Positions 25,972-35,417 of a stretch of 64,000 bases of DNA are shown here, piece after piece. The translations under genes and the position numbers were made by a program. Numbering within the stretch: the first letter of the stretch is position 1; the number at the start of each line of letters is the position of its first letter. A model generated the notes under the pieces. That model was given only the letters and a program-made list of their open reading frames with translations. It had not been told where the DNA came from and did no database searches. The DNA is from Undibacterium sp. KW1 (GTDB taxonomy: Bacteria > Pseudomonadota > Gammaproteobacteria > Burkholderiales > Burkholderiaceae_D), in contig NZ_AP018439.1 of the NCBI RefSeq assembly GCF_009937955.1, positions 2,046,001 through 2,110,000 of the forward strand. Direction: 5' to 3'.

Positions 25972-27672
25972 TTAGTGTTGCAAGCCTTTTGGTATGGCGT
26001 TCAGCAAAGTCCTGGTATATGCCTGGGTTGGGTTCAGATACAGATCATCCGAATTGGCCAGCTCGACAACCTTACCCTTGTTCATCACCATGACCTGGTC
26101 GGCAATGTATTTGACCACCGCCAGATCATGCGAGATGAAAATGTAGGACAGGCCAAATTCTTCCTGCAAATCCTGCAGCAGGTTCAATACCTGCGCCTGC
26201 ACCGATACGTCCAGCGCAGATACTGACTCATCGCAGACCAGCACTTCTGGTTTCATTGTCAGGCAGCGTGCAATCGCGATACGCTGGCGTTGGCCACCCG
26301 AGAATTCATGTGGGTAGCGGTGAAAAGCAGCAGTAGGCAGGCCGACTTTTTCCAGCAACTGATAAGCCATGGCAGAGCGCTCACTGTCATTGGCGCCGAT
26401 ATTATGGATGTACATGGGTTCCATCAAAATCTGGCCCACCGTAAAGCGTGGGTTCAGCGATGCATACGGGTTCTGGAAAATGATTTGTATGCGGCGCTTG
26501 TAGTGATGGAATTCCTTGTTTGACATGGACAGGATATCCTTGCCTTCAAACAGGGCCTGGCCAGAGGTTGCCTGGTGCAGGCGCATCAATGTCAGGCCCA
26601 CCGTGGTTTTGCCTGAGCCTGATTCACCCACTACGCCCAAGGTTTTGCCGCGCGCGAGTTTGAAAGAGACGCCTTCAACAGCCTTGAATTCTTTTTTGCC
26701 AAAGAAACCTTCGCGGGAGTAGAAACTCTTGCCCAGGTCCTTGACTTCGAGCACGATTTCTTCATCACCCTTGAGACCACGCGGGCGCTGTTTTTGCTCG
26801 ACCAGTGCGCCGTTGTTATTCATGAAATCAGCAATCACCGGCAAGCGCCATGGGCGGGTATCAAGGGTAGGGCGACAGTGCAACAGCGCCTGGGTATAGG
26901 TATCTTTCGGGCTCTCAAAAATTTGTTCTACCGTACCCGCTTCGCGAATTTCTCCATTGCGCATGACAATGACATGGTCGGCAATTTCACCGACCAGTGC
27001 CAGGTCATGGGTGATGAACAAGACGGACATCTTGTGTTTGATACGCAGTGCATCTATCAGGTCGATGATCTGTTTTTGTATGGTGACATCGAGAGCAGTG
27101 GTCGGCTCATCGGCGATCAGCAATTTGGGTTCGCAGGCAATCGCCATCGCAATCATGACCCTTTGTTGCTGCCCGCCAGACATCTGGCTGGGATAGGCAT
27201 CGATCTTGTTCTTTGGGTCGGGAATGCCGACTTCTTCCAGCAATTCTATGGCACGCTTGCGGGCTTGCTTTGCATCCATGCCCATGTGCAGGCGCAAGAC
27301 TTCGCCTATCTGGAAGCCAACGGTAAACACCGGGTTCAGCGAGGTCATCGGCTCCTGGAAAATCATGGAAATTTCCTTGCCACACAGATCGCGTCTTTCA
27401 GCGATGCTGAGTTCCAGCAGGCTGCGGCCTTCAAAAATAATCCTGCTGTCAGCGGCAATGCTGGAGGTGTCTGGCGGCAGCAAGCCCATGACTGCGAGAG
27501 AGCTGACTGATTTGCCACTGCCTGATTCACCGACCAGGGCAACGGTGGAGTTGCGGGGTATTTCAAAGGAGATACCCTTGACGGTTTCCACGCTGTCTTT
27601 TTTATTGACACGGAAAGACACGCGCAGGTTTTCTACTTTCAGCAAAGCTTGATTTGTGTTGTCTTGACTCAT
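25972..27672 (-). CDS. Peptide ABC transporter, fused double ATP-binding subunit
   Basis: A 566-residue cytoplasmic motor carrying both ATPase domains in one chain, as in YejF/GsiA. Domain 1 (about 8-270) has GESGSGKSVSSL, LSGGQ-like MSGGQQQRVMIA and LLIADEPTTALD. Domain 2 (about 310-560) has GESGSGKTTVGL, FSGGQRQRIAIAR and LVCDESVSALD. Each ends with an oligopeptide-type C-terminal extension. It is the distal gene of a five-gene operon with two permeases and two binding proteins. Confidence 0.95.
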   Translation of the reverse strand: MSQDNTNQALLKVENLRVSFRVNKKDSVETVKGISFEIPRNSTVALVGESGSGKSVSSLAVMGLLPPDTSSIAADSRIIFEGRSLLELSIAERRDLCGKEISMIFQEPMTSLNPVFTVGFQIGEVLRLHMGMDAKQARKRAIELLEEVGIPDPKNKIDAYPSQMSGGQQQRVMIAMAIACEPKLLIADEPTTALDVTIQKQIIDLIDALRIKHKMSVLFITHDLALVGEIADHVIVMRNGEIREAGTVEQIFESPKDTYTQALLHCRPTLDTRPWRLPVIADFMNNNGALVEQKQRPRGLKGDEEIVLEVKDLGKSFYSREGFFGKKEFKAVEGVSFKLARGKTLGVVGESGSGKTTVGLTLMRLHQATSGQALFEGKDILSMSNKEFHHYKRRIQIIFQNPYASLNPRFTVGQILMEPMYIHNIGANDSERSAMAYQLLEKVGLPTAAFHRYPHEFSGGQRQRIAIARCLTMKPEVLVCDESVSALDVSVQAQVLNLLQDLQEEFGLSYIFISHDLAVVKYIADQVMVMNKGKVVELANSDDLYLNPTQAYTRTLLNAIPKGLQH

Positions 27673-27681
27673 GATCTGTCC

Positions 27682-28797
27682 TTATTTCAATTTTGGGTCA
27701 AGCGCATCGCGCAAGGCATCGGTGAACAATGAGAAGGCTGTTACCAGCACAGCCATCGCTGCAGTTGCGGCAACCAGTTGCCACCATTTACCCAAAATTA
27801 ATTCATTCTGCGCTTCATTCAGCATACTGCCCCAGGACACCACACCAACCGGCACACCAAAGCCCAGGAAACTCAGGATAACTTCAGATTTGATAAATCC
27901 GACGACAAGGATGGATACCTGTACCAGTGCCACATGGCTGACATTCGGGAAGATATGCACGAACATCTTGCGCCAGTGCGAAGCACCAATGGCATCTGCC
28001 GCCCATACATATTCACGCGCCTTGTGTTTCATGTATTCAGCACGGATCAGGCGGAAAGGCCCAGTCCAGCCAGTGAATGCCAGGATCAGAATGATGGTGG
28101 TCACGCCTTTTTGCTGCAATACAGCCGCGACTGACAGTATCAACAACAGGTAGGGGATGGAAGTGAAAATGCTGTAAAACCAGTTAAAGAAATCATCAAC
28201 TTTGCCGCCAAAGTAACCGGCCAGTGCACCAAACATGGTACCCAGCAGGGTCGCCAGGAAAGCGGCGACCAGACCAACAACGATGGAAGTCTCTGCACCC
28301 TTGATGGTTTTCTTGATGATGTCGTGTCCCCATTTGTCAGCACCAAAGGGCAGGGTGGTCAGGCGTTCGCCCACGACAGCCTTTCCAGACTTGGCCAGCT
28401 CAGCGCGGATTTCTGCCATTTCCTTTGCCAGCGGATCAGGGATGCCGTAGTCATTGACGATGACGGCCTGGTCCGCATCTGGTTGCTTGCGCAATTCACG
28501 GATGATGTCCGCCAAAGGGTCAAGTGGATTCTCTGGCGGCGGCGCTTCTACCTCTGCCTTGGCGACCGGGCCTGTATCGGCACCGACAAAGCTGGGTGGC
28601 GCATAACTGACGCCGCTTTCTTGTTCCCAGTCAGAGGCGATGATGCCAGTCGCGGACAGTATCAGCGTCAATAAAAACGCAGCTACGATTGCCAAGGCAA
28701 TCATGGCGACCTTGTCAGCGCGCAAACGGCGCCAGGCCAGTGCCCACAGTCCGGGTGAAACTGCTTGTACAGTAGGATTTGTGATAGTCGTGCTCAT
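27682..28797 (-). CDS. Peptide ABC transporter permease (DppC/YejE type)
   Basis: A 371-residue inner-membrane permease. An N-terminal membrane anchor (about 33-55) is followed by an unusually long ~100-residue extracytoplasmic stretch rich in Pro, Glu and Asp. The BPD_transp domain comes next, with the EAA loop in the region REYVWAADAIGASHWRKMF. It is longer than the ~300 residues of DppC and resembles YejE in having a large periplasmic insert. Nine bases separate it from the ATPase gene. Confidence 0.92.
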   Translation of the reverse strand: MSTTITNPTVQAVSPGLWALAWRRLRADKVAMIALAIVAAFLLTLILSATGIIASDWEQESGVSYAPPSFVGADTGPVAKAEVEAPPPENPLDPLADIIRELRKQPDADQAVIVNDYGIPDPLAKEMAEIRAELAKSGKAVVGERLTTLPFGADKWGHDIIKKTIKGAETSIVVGLVAAFLATLLGTMFGALAGYFGGKVDDFFNWFYSIFTSIPYLLLILSVAAVLQQKGVTTIILILAFTGWTGPFRLIRAEYMKHKAREYVWAADAIGASHWRKMFVHIFPNVSHVALVQVSILVVGFIKSEVILSFLGFGVPVGVVSWGSMLNEAQNELILGKWWQLVAATAAMAVLVTAFSLFTDALRDALDPKLK

Positions 28798-28806
28798 GAA
28801 TGATCC

Positions 28807-29745
28807 TTATTTCAACTGTACGCGTGGATCAACCGCCTGGTACAGCAGATCGGTCAACAAATTAAAAAACATGGTGGCTGCTGCGACATACACGGTGATC
28901 GCTTTGATCACGGGAAAGTCACTGCGCTCCACTGCCAGTATCACTTCACGGCCTATGCCAGGGATGGAGAAAAAACGCTCAATCAGGAAGGCACCAATCA
29001 GCAAGGCCGGCAGGTTGGACATGACATGGGTGATGATAGGTATCGATGCATTACGCAAGACGTGCACCCATTTCACGCGGCTTTCGCTAACACCCTTGGC
29101 GCGGGCGGTACGCACATAATCCTGGTTCACTTCATCCAGCACAAAGGTGCGGAACAGGCGCAGGTTAGGTGCCACACCCACGGCCAAGGCAATCAGGATA
29201 GGCAGGGCAGAGTACTTGAACAGGTTCTCGGCAAAATGATTACCCCAGCCCTGTACCGGGAACAGCCCCAGTTTGTAGGCAAAGAAATACTGACCAACGA
29301 TGATATAGACCAAAATACTGACCGACATACCAACGGTACAGGCGATCATCACGCCACGGTCTGTCAATGAACCACGCTTGAAGGCAATTGCCAACGCCAG
29401 CGCAATGGCGATGATTGTTTCGATAATCGTCAGCGGTATCAGTACTGTCAGTGAAGGGCCAAGGCGTGTGCCTATGATAGAAGACACGGCCTCACCAGTA
29501 CTCCAGCTATTGCCAAAGTTGAAGGTGACGATCTGCTTGATAAAAATCCATAACTGTACGTAGTAGGGCTGGTCGATGCCCAACTGGGTACGGATATTGG
29601 CAATCTGTTCGGCATTCGACATCTTGCCTGCCAGGATGTAAGCCGGGTCGCCACCCACCCAGTTGAACAGGAAAAACACCAGCAGGATGACACCCAGCAT
29701 CGTCGGTGCCATCTGCCATAAGCGGCGCAGTATATAAGCGGTCAT
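28807..29745 (-). CDS. Peptide ABC transporter permease (DppB type)
   Basis: A 312-residue permease beginning MTAYILRRLWQMAPTMLGVI, the standard DppB/OppB start. It has about six membrane segments and the EAA loop QDYVRTARAKGVSESRVKWVH. Nine bases separate it from the DppC-type gene. It heterodimerises with the neighbouring permease to form the membrane channel. Confidence 0.93.
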   Translation of the reverse strand: MTAYILRRLWQMAPTMLGVILLVFFLFNWVGGDPAYILAGKMSNAEQIANIRTQLGIDQPYYVQLWIFIKQIVTFNFGNSWSTGEAVSSIIGTRLGPSLTVLIPLTIIETIIAIALALAIAFKRGSLTDRGVMIACTVGMSVSILVYIIVGQYFFAYKLGLFPVQGWGNHFAENLFKYSALPILIALAVGVAPNLRLFRTFVLDEVNQDYVRTARAKGVSESRVKWVHVLRNASIPIITHVMSNLPALLIGAFLIERFFSIPGIGREVILAVERSDFPVIKAITVYVAAATMFFNLLTDLLYQAVDPRVQLK

Positions 29746-29795
29746 GTTTGTCTCTCGGTTTTCAAATTTCAGTTAGTCTGCGGCTCATTTTTTGT

Positions 29796-31634
29796 CTATT
29801 TATTCTTGTCGATGTCTATCTGCATCCATTCTATATGCATGATGGGGTGTTTCTTGTGCCCTATCACGCGTGGCTGTGACAGCATCATGCGGTGGCGGGC
29901 ATAACCCAGGCGCTGGGCTGCATACAGTTCCATGATGCGTGTCATCTTGTGATACAACAGGTCGCGTTCTGGCCCCGGAGCCAGTTTTTGTGATTGCTCA
30001 TACAGCTTGTCATATTCAGGAATGGTGACACAGCCATTATTATTCATGTGGATGTTTTTGCCGTAAAACAGCTGCATGAAATTGTCGCCATCGGGATAGT
30101 CCGCTATCCATGGCGAAATGCGCTGCATCAACTGGCACTGCTTTTCAGCTTTGAGGATTTCAGCAAAAGGGCGGAATTCGGCGCGCATCCTGATGCCTAT
30201 GCCGTCATAGGATTTTTTCCAGACTTCAGCCTGCAAATGGCCGCGTGATTCGGTCTGGGCAGTGTGCACAATTTCCAGCGGGCTGCCATCTGGCATGGTG
30301 CGATAACCATCCTTGCCTTTTTTGTAGCCAAACTTGTCGAGTAGGGCATTGGCAGCGGCAGGATTGTATTGGATGCTGCTTTTGTAGTTAGGATCATGCC
30401 CCACGACGCCAGGAGGAATAGGATATTGCAGGGGAATAGCATGACCATTATCGACGATGCGAATTTCTTCTTCGACATTGTGTGCCATGGCCATGGCGCG
30501 GCGCAAGGCGACTTTCTCTTTGCTCAGGCCGCCAAACACCGGGTCTTGCATATTCCAGTAATAGATAGTCAGCTCAGGATCGACAATGCGCGACATCTGT
30601 ATGCCGCGTTTGACAAATTCAGGTTTCAGGTCAGGACCATTCAATACCTGAGGTGCCAGGCCGCCGTAGAGCTGGAACAAATCAATTTCATCTTTCTGGA
30701 ATGCCAGCAGGCGAGACTGATCTTCCAATATCACATTGACGACAACGCGACCGATTTGCGGCATGCGCTTGCCTTTCATGGCCGCGATGATTTTTTGGTC
30801 GTTCGGGTCAGAGCTGGCCTGGAAATCCCATATCGTTGTATGGAAATCCGGATTGGCATCCAATACCATTTTTGAGCCGCGTACCCATTCAGTCAGTTTG
30901 AAAGGGCCAGTGCCGACCGGGTTTGCCATGGCGGCACCTTGTACGTCCTGGTATTTTTCTATGACCTCACGTGCGACAGCAGACATGGCGGTGTAGGCCA
31001 GTATCATGGGCAGGTTGAAGTCCGGACGCGTCAAGTGTATGCGCAAGGTATATTTATCGACGACTTCCAGGCCGGGTACCTTGGCTGAATAATCAAACTT
31101 GCCGGATTTCTTTGCCTGTGCCGCCAGTTGATCCAGCCCCGCGATCTTGTCCTCTAACAGCCAGACATGGGTAGAAGCGATTTTCGGGTCCATGATGCGT
31201 TTGAATGAATATACATAGTCATCCACCGTCAGTTCACGTTTTTTGCCATTGAAGGCTGCATCAGGGGTGAAGTAAATGCCTTTCTTCAGCTTGATGGTAT
31301 AGGTTTTTCCATCGGCAGAAATCTCTGGCATGCCATCGGCTGTTTCGGGAATGATTTTTGCCGGGCTCGCCAGATAATCGTAAGTGAACAGACGCTCGAA
31401 AATCGCTTCATTGATGGCGTTGGAGTACAGGTCACGTGTTGCAGCAGGATCAAAGCCAGTCTCGGCAACAGGGAAAATGGTGCGTAACACTTTTTCCGGA
31501 TCAGCAAATTCAGGTTTGGCGGCCTGCGCCTGCAAGGGCAGGGTAGATGACATCAGACCGGCTAGTACCAGACAGATTGCCATACCTGTTCTGGTCAGCT
31601 TGTGCTGAAACGGATGAGTGGACTTCATTGACAA
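29796..31634 (-). CDS. Peptide ABC transporter substrate-binding protein 1 (SBP_bac_5)
   Basis: A 612-residue periplasmic binding protein of the DppA/OppA family with a signal peptide ending near LQAQAAKPEF. The family segment KIIPETADGMPEISADGKTY and the long C-terminal lobe are present. It is clearly paralogous to the next gene: YDYLASPAKIIP versus YDYLSRPARLLP, and GKKRELTVDDYVYSFKRIMD versus GKKHELTAQDYVYTFKRLLD. The substrate is inferred to be peptides or related solutes. Confidence 0.93.
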   Translation of the reverse strand: MSMKSTHPFQHKLTRTGMAICLVLAGLMSSTLPLQAQAAKPEFADPEKVLRTIFPVAETGFDPAATRDLYSNAINEAIFERLFTYDYLASPAKIIPETADGMPEISADGKTYTIKLKKGIYFTPDAAFNGKKRELTVDDYVYSFKRIMDPKIASTHVWLLEDKIAGLDQLAAQAKKSGKFDYSAKVPGLEVVDKYTLRIHLTRPDFNLPMILAYTAMSAVAREVIEKYQDVQGAAMANPVGTGPFKLTEWVRGSKMVLDANPDFHTTIWDFQASSDPNDQKIIAAMKGKRMPQIGRVVVNVILEDQSRLLAFQKDEIDLFQLYGGLAPQVLNGPDLKPEFVKRGIQMSRIVDPELTIYYWNMQDPVFGGLSKEKVALRRAMAMAHNVEEEIRIVDNGHAIPLQYPIPPGVVGHDPNYKSSIQYNPAAANALLDKFGYKKGKDGYRTMPDGSPLEIVHTAQTESRGHLQAEVWKKSYDGIGIRMRAEFRPFAEILKAEKQCQLMQRISPWIADYPDGDNFMQLFYGKNIHMNNNGCVTIPEYDKLYEQSQKLAPGPERDLLYHKMTRIMELYAAQRLGYARHRMMLSQPRVIGHKKHPIMHIEWMQIDIDKNK

Positions 31635-31702
31635 ATTCTCCTGCTATTTTGTGCGATGATAAAAAGTGCGTATTGAATCAAACTGAATCTTTAGAGCCGG
31701 GC

Positions 31703-33487
31703 TTAATGTTTTTCTACATCAATGAATGCCCAGTCAGAATGCAAGATGGGATGTTTTTTATAGCCAGTAATCCAGGGGCGGTACAACCAGCTACGGATGC
31801 GGGAAGTGTGCACGATCCATGGTGTATCAGCTTCAACCTGACGGTTCATTTGTGCATATACCTTATTACGCTCCTCACCCAGCGGCAGCGATACTGCCTT
31901 GCGGAACAGTGCATCATAGGCGGGCGACTCATAGCAGGCATGGTTGCCTGCACCGGCTTTGGGGCCGTAGAGTAATTGCAGGAAGTTTTCGCCATCAGGA
32001 AAGTCGGCATTCCAGGCACCACCCCACATATTCAACTTGCAGGCGGAAGCCGCTTTCAGATTGTCAGCGAAATTACTGACCGGGAATTCGATGCGCAAGC
32101 CGATTTTATCCAGGCCACGTTTATAAATCTCAGACTGAACTTTATAGATGGCAGCGGGTTCCACGGTTTTTTTGAGGGTGAGCGGGCTGCCGTCAGGATT
32201 ATTTCTGTATCCATCCGCTCCACGTTTATAGCCAAAATGGTCGAGCAGTTTATTGGCCAGCTTGATGTCGTAAGCCAGGCTGCTGCGATAGGCAGGGTCA
32301 TAGCCAACTACGTCTTTAGGAATAATCATTTCCGAGCGTATGGCCTGTCCCAGGCGCATCTGGGCGATTTCATCCTCATAGCTGTAAGCCATGCCTATCG
32401 CGCGACGCAGGGCGATTTTTTCCTTGGTGTAGCCGCCAACAACGGGGTCACGCATATTGAAAATTGTAAATACAATACCAGCATCTGTGACCCTGTCCAT
32501 CTTGATGCCCTGATTTACCAGCTCAGGTTTTAATGCAATTCCATCCAGTGCTGCCGTTGCTGCACTTTGCGGCAGCTTGTCGATATCCAGTTGCGAATCC
32601 TGAAAAGCCAGCCAGCGCGATTGCTCTTCTTCTATGATGCTGATATCGACTTTCCCCACCTGAGGCATTTTCTTGCCCTTCATTTGCTTGACGATTTCTT
32701 CATCGCGGGCGCTGCCTGTCGATTTGAAATCCCAGGTGTAGCCACGGTATTCCGGGTTGGCGGTCAGCACGATCTTGCTGCGCGGCAGGTATTTCTCCAC
32801 CATATATGGCCCGGTGCCGACGGGGTGCAGCCCAGTTTGGTCACCATAAGCTTCGATGATTTCTCTCGCCACGGCACCAAAGCCACCATAGGCGACGACG
32901 TACAGAAAATTGTAATCAGTCGCTTTTAATTCTATTCTTAATGTGTATTTGTTAACGGCTTTCAGGCCGGCAACAGGTACATCATAATCAAATTTACCTG
33001 TTTTCTTTGCCTTGGCTGCGACATCATCGAGGCCCACAATCTTGCCTTCGATGAAGCTGGCATTTGGCGAACGGTTAACCGGGTCAAGCAGGCGCTTGAA
33101 GGTGTAAACATAGTCTTGCGCGGTCAGCTCATGTTTTTTACCCTTGAATGCTGGGTCGGGAGCAAAGTAAATGCCGGGCTTGATCTTGAAGGTAAATACT
33201 TTTCCCTGTTCGGTCACCTCTGGCATGCTTTCTGCTGAAAGTGGGAGGAGACGGGCGGGGCGGGAGAGGTAGTCATAACTTAGTAAAGGCTCGAAGATGG
33301 CCTCGCTGACCCAGCCAGAATAGAAATTCTGGGTTTTAGCCATGTCAAAACCGTCATCCGCAGCTTCAAAGGCTTGTCTGACTACTTTATTGAGGTCCGC
33401 AGGATTGGCTGCCTGAGCAATTTGCAAGGGAAATGTCGATAGCAGCATAGTGAAAATGCAAGCAACTGTCTGGTGACGCATGAACAT
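31703..33487 (-). CDS. Peptide ABC transporter substrate-binding protein 2 (SBP_bac_5)
   Basis: A 594-residue periplasmic binding protein, first gene of the operon, with signal peptide MFMRHQTVACIFTMLLSTFPLQIAQA. It aligns along its whole length with the following binding protein, showing a tandem duplication that has diverged substantially. Two binding proteins sharing one permease pair widen the solute range. A long non-coding region lies upstream and should contain the operon promoter. Confidence 0.93.
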   Translation of the reverse strand: MFMRHQTVACIFTMLLSTFPLQIAQAANPADLNKVVRQAFEAADDGFDMAKTQNFYSGWVSEAIFEPLLSYDYLSRPARLLPLSAESMPEVTEQGKVFTFKIKPGIYFAPDPAFKGKKHELTAQDYVYTFKRLLDPVNRSPNASFIEGKIVGLDDVAAKAKKTGKFDYDVPVAGLKAVNKYTLRIELKATDYNFLYVVAYGGFGAVAREIIEAYGDQTGLHPVGTGPYMVEKYLPRSKIVLTANPEYRGYTWDFKSTGSARDEEIVKQMKGKKMPQVGKVDISIIEEEQSRWLAFQDSQLDIDKLPQSAATAALDGIALKPELVNQGIKMDRVTDAGIVFTIFNMRDPVVGGYTKEKIALRRAIGMAYSYEDEIAQMRLGQAIRSEMIIPKDVVGYDPAYRSSLAYDIKLANKLLDHFGYKRGADGYRNNPDGSPLTLKKTVEPAAIYKVQSEIYKRGLDKIGLRIEFPVSNFADNLKAASACKLNMWGGAWNADFPDGENFLQLLYGPKAGAGNHACYESPAYDALFRKAVSLPLGEERNKVYAQMNRQVEADTPWIVHTSRIRSWLYRPWITGYKKHPILHSDWAFIDVEKH

Positions 33488-33839
33488 TCTTTAACCTCAT
33501 TGTCTGGTAAAACAAATTCGTCTGGCGAGTTTGATCTGTGTAAGCATGGATCAGGCCCGGTAGGCAAAACGCAGTTTTGTATGTTAAAACCAGGACGGAA
33601 CACAAACCGTATAGATTAATTTACATATTGCAGGTGCAAATTAATTTTCTTCACTATTTGCCTGGCAGCTTTTTCCGCTTCAGTTTTAAAAAGCCGTAAC
33701 CATAACGCAAGAGTCTTATCGATGGGAGAAGGAAAGAAATTTTTATTTCATTGTCGAATTGTACGGTGTGACAATTCTTTTCAATTTTGGGTTTTTGAGT
33801 GCATTTTGGCAATGGGGGCGCATCGTTAACGGGATTATG

Positions 33840-33875
33840 ATGGTGCCGCGCACCATTGTGGTGCGATATTCGCAC
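33840..33875. promoter_or_regulatory. Cluster of three overlapping perfect dyads
   Basis: ATGGTGC-CGC-GCACCAT (33840-33856), CGCACC-ATTGT-GGTGCG (33849-33865) and GTGCG-ATATT-CGCAC (33861-33875) share arms. The middle one resembles the NtrC-site pattern GCACC-N5-GGTGC. This looks like an operator array upstream of the peptide-transporter operon. The regulator is unknown. Confidence 0.5.
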
Positions 33876-34247
33876 ACAACTTTAGATAGTTTGGCGCCTG
33901 AAAAAGGGCTCAAAAAAAATTAAATTCTGGTGAGTGAGGGTCTGGGCGAATTTCTCAATGTAATGAAGTGTAAAAAAAGCTGCATTGAAATAATTTATGC
34001 TGCATAGCACAAGAAATTAGGTTTCCTATGCGGGTGGTTTTTTGGCAAAATGCGCCATGTTGTTTTTTGGCGGAGCTTAAAGTAAAGCACTTGACAGTTT
34101 CTGGGCATAAGTGGTTTTATGCGCCTTCGGAAAAATTTCTGACGACTAAATTTACATTTTCCATGCGGTAAGTTCGTGTTTTTTTACATGGGAACATAAT
34201 TAGTTGTTCTGATAAAGATGAAATGACTGTAGCGTCTGACTTTGCTG

Positions 34248-34343
34248 CAGGTAATAAAAATTTTCTGCTTTGCATCGCTGGTGTAGCCATTTACGGCACG
34301 GAGAATCTGGTAGCGGAAATTGATTAATATTTTTTATTACCTG
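34248..34343. repeat. 96-bp segment bounded by inverted repeats
   Basis: CAGGTAATAAAAA at 34248-34260 is repeated inverted as TTTTTTATTACCTG at 34330-34343, enclosing about 70 bases. It could be a long stem-loop in a transcript or a small miniature element. No target-site duplication is apparent. Confidence 0.5.
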
Positions 34344-34578
34344 GTCAGGTATATATGGCCTCAGTAGAAGCTGGTGCTTTGGTTGTAGGCAGAATTAAAT
34401 GAGTCAGTTTTATCAAAAACCTCGATTTATATTTTGACGAGCCCGCAGCTTATGAATTTATAAGTGGTTTTGTATCGGTATGGCTTTTTATTGATTCACA
34501 GCATTTATAATCACTTTTTTGTTTGAGATGTTTTGACTTGCGTCAGACAGTTGACCTTGTGGTAGTGGAGGAGCAGTA

Positions 34579-35250
34579 ATGGATTTTTCAAATCGCCAGC
34601 AAGAGCCGGGGAAGAAGTTTGTAGGCTTAGGGCTGGTTATCGCATTTCACGTACTGGTGGTATATGCCCTGGTATCTGGATTGGCGCGCAAAGCGATGGA
34701 AGTGGTGATCAAGCCAGCAGAAGTCAAGCTGGTAGAAGAAGTGAAGCCACCGCCACCACCGCCAGACACCCCGCCGCCGCCACCGCCAAAATTGTTGGCC
34801 CCGCCGCCACCGTTCATTCCGCCACCGGAAGTCCAGGTCCAGCAGCCGGTTCAGCAACAGCCAGCGATATCAGCGGTATCGAATGTCAAGCCAGAAAACC
34901 CGACATTCACCAAGACCCAGGCCCCACCTGCACCAGTTGCAGAAACCAAGGCCACAGGTCCCGTCACGATACCAGGCGTGATCGACTTCAACGTCGGTGG
35001 ATGCAAACCGGAATATCCGCGTGCCTCCCTGCGTAATGAAGAAACCGGCACCGTCCTGTTGTCCGTCCTGATTGGTGCAGATGGTTCTGTTGCCGACGTC
35101 AAGATCGACAAATCCAGCGGCTTCCGCGGTCTCGACAATGCGGTTAAATCCCAGTTGATGTCAGGTTCCTGCAAAAACAAACCAGGTACCGTCGATGGCA
35201 AACCACAACAGACCTGGGCCAAGGTTCAGTATGTATGGAAGCTCGAGTAA
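34579..35250 (+). CDS. tonB: Energy transducer TonB
   Basis: Couples the inner-membrane proton gradient to outer-membrane receptors. It has 223 residues: one N-terminal membrane anchor (about 17-40, GLVIAFHVLVVYALVSGLA), a proline-rich periplasmic linker (about 56-85, long runs of Pro), and a C-terminal TonB domain (about 130-223, CKPEYPRASLRNEETGTVLL). Two cysteines (GGCKPEYP, SGSCKNKPG) could form a disulfide. AGGAG-type Shine-Dalgarno precedes it. It heads the exbB-exbD-exbD operon. Confidence 0.95.
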   Translation: MDFSNRQQEPGKKFVGLGLVIAFHVLVVYALVSGLARKAMEVVIKPAEVKLVEEVKPPPPPPDTPPPPPPKLLAPPPPFIPPPEVQVQQPVQQQPAISAVSNVKPENPTFTKTQAPPAPVAETKATGPVTIPGVIDFNVGGCKPEYPRASLRNEETGTVLLSVLIGADGSVADVKIDKSSGFRGLDNAVKSQLMSGSCKNKPGTVDGKPQQTWAKVQYVWKLE

Positions 35251-35266
35251 TCAGGAATCCCAGGCA

Positions 35267-35293
35267 AGAGCAGTCGATCTACCAGACTGCTCT
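35267..35293. terminator. Hairpin between tonB and exbB
   Basis: A perfect 9-bp stem, AGAGCAGTC / GACTGCTCT, with a 9-base loop, 16 bases past the tonB stop. No U-run. It may attenuate or process the operon transcript rather than end it. Confidence 0.4.
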
Positions 35294-35417
35294 ACCCAAG
35301 AAAATGAAGCAAGAGATGGTTCAGATCGATTCGTAAAAGATAAGTACCAGGCAACAAACAAACCAAGTAATACATAAGTAATACATAAAAACAGCAGTAA
35401 GCAATACCAACCTTATT

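Larger units (their letters stand above)
33488..34578. other. 1.1-kb divergent intergenic region, peptide operon / tonB
   Basis: A/T-rich DNA without a convincing gene; the short frames in it lack ribosome binding sites. It holds a cluster of three overlapping dyads (33840-33875), an inverted repeat (34248-34343), the direct repeat GCTGCAT near 33980-34005, and GGAGGAG at 34568 ahead of tonB. It may contain a small RNA, but I see no terminator that would define one. Confidence 0.6.

Noticed and set aside
33807..33822. A sigma-54-like -24/-12 pattern (TGGCA and GCGCA with correct GG-GC spacing) on the plus strand
   Set aside because: The nearest downstream plus-strand gene (tonB) is over 750 bases away, the -12 region is poor, and the NtrC-like dyads lie on the wrong side of it.
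33654..33875. 73-codon minus-strand frame in the gap before tonB
   Set aside because: It runs through the dyad cluster, has no ribosome binding site and shows no coding character.
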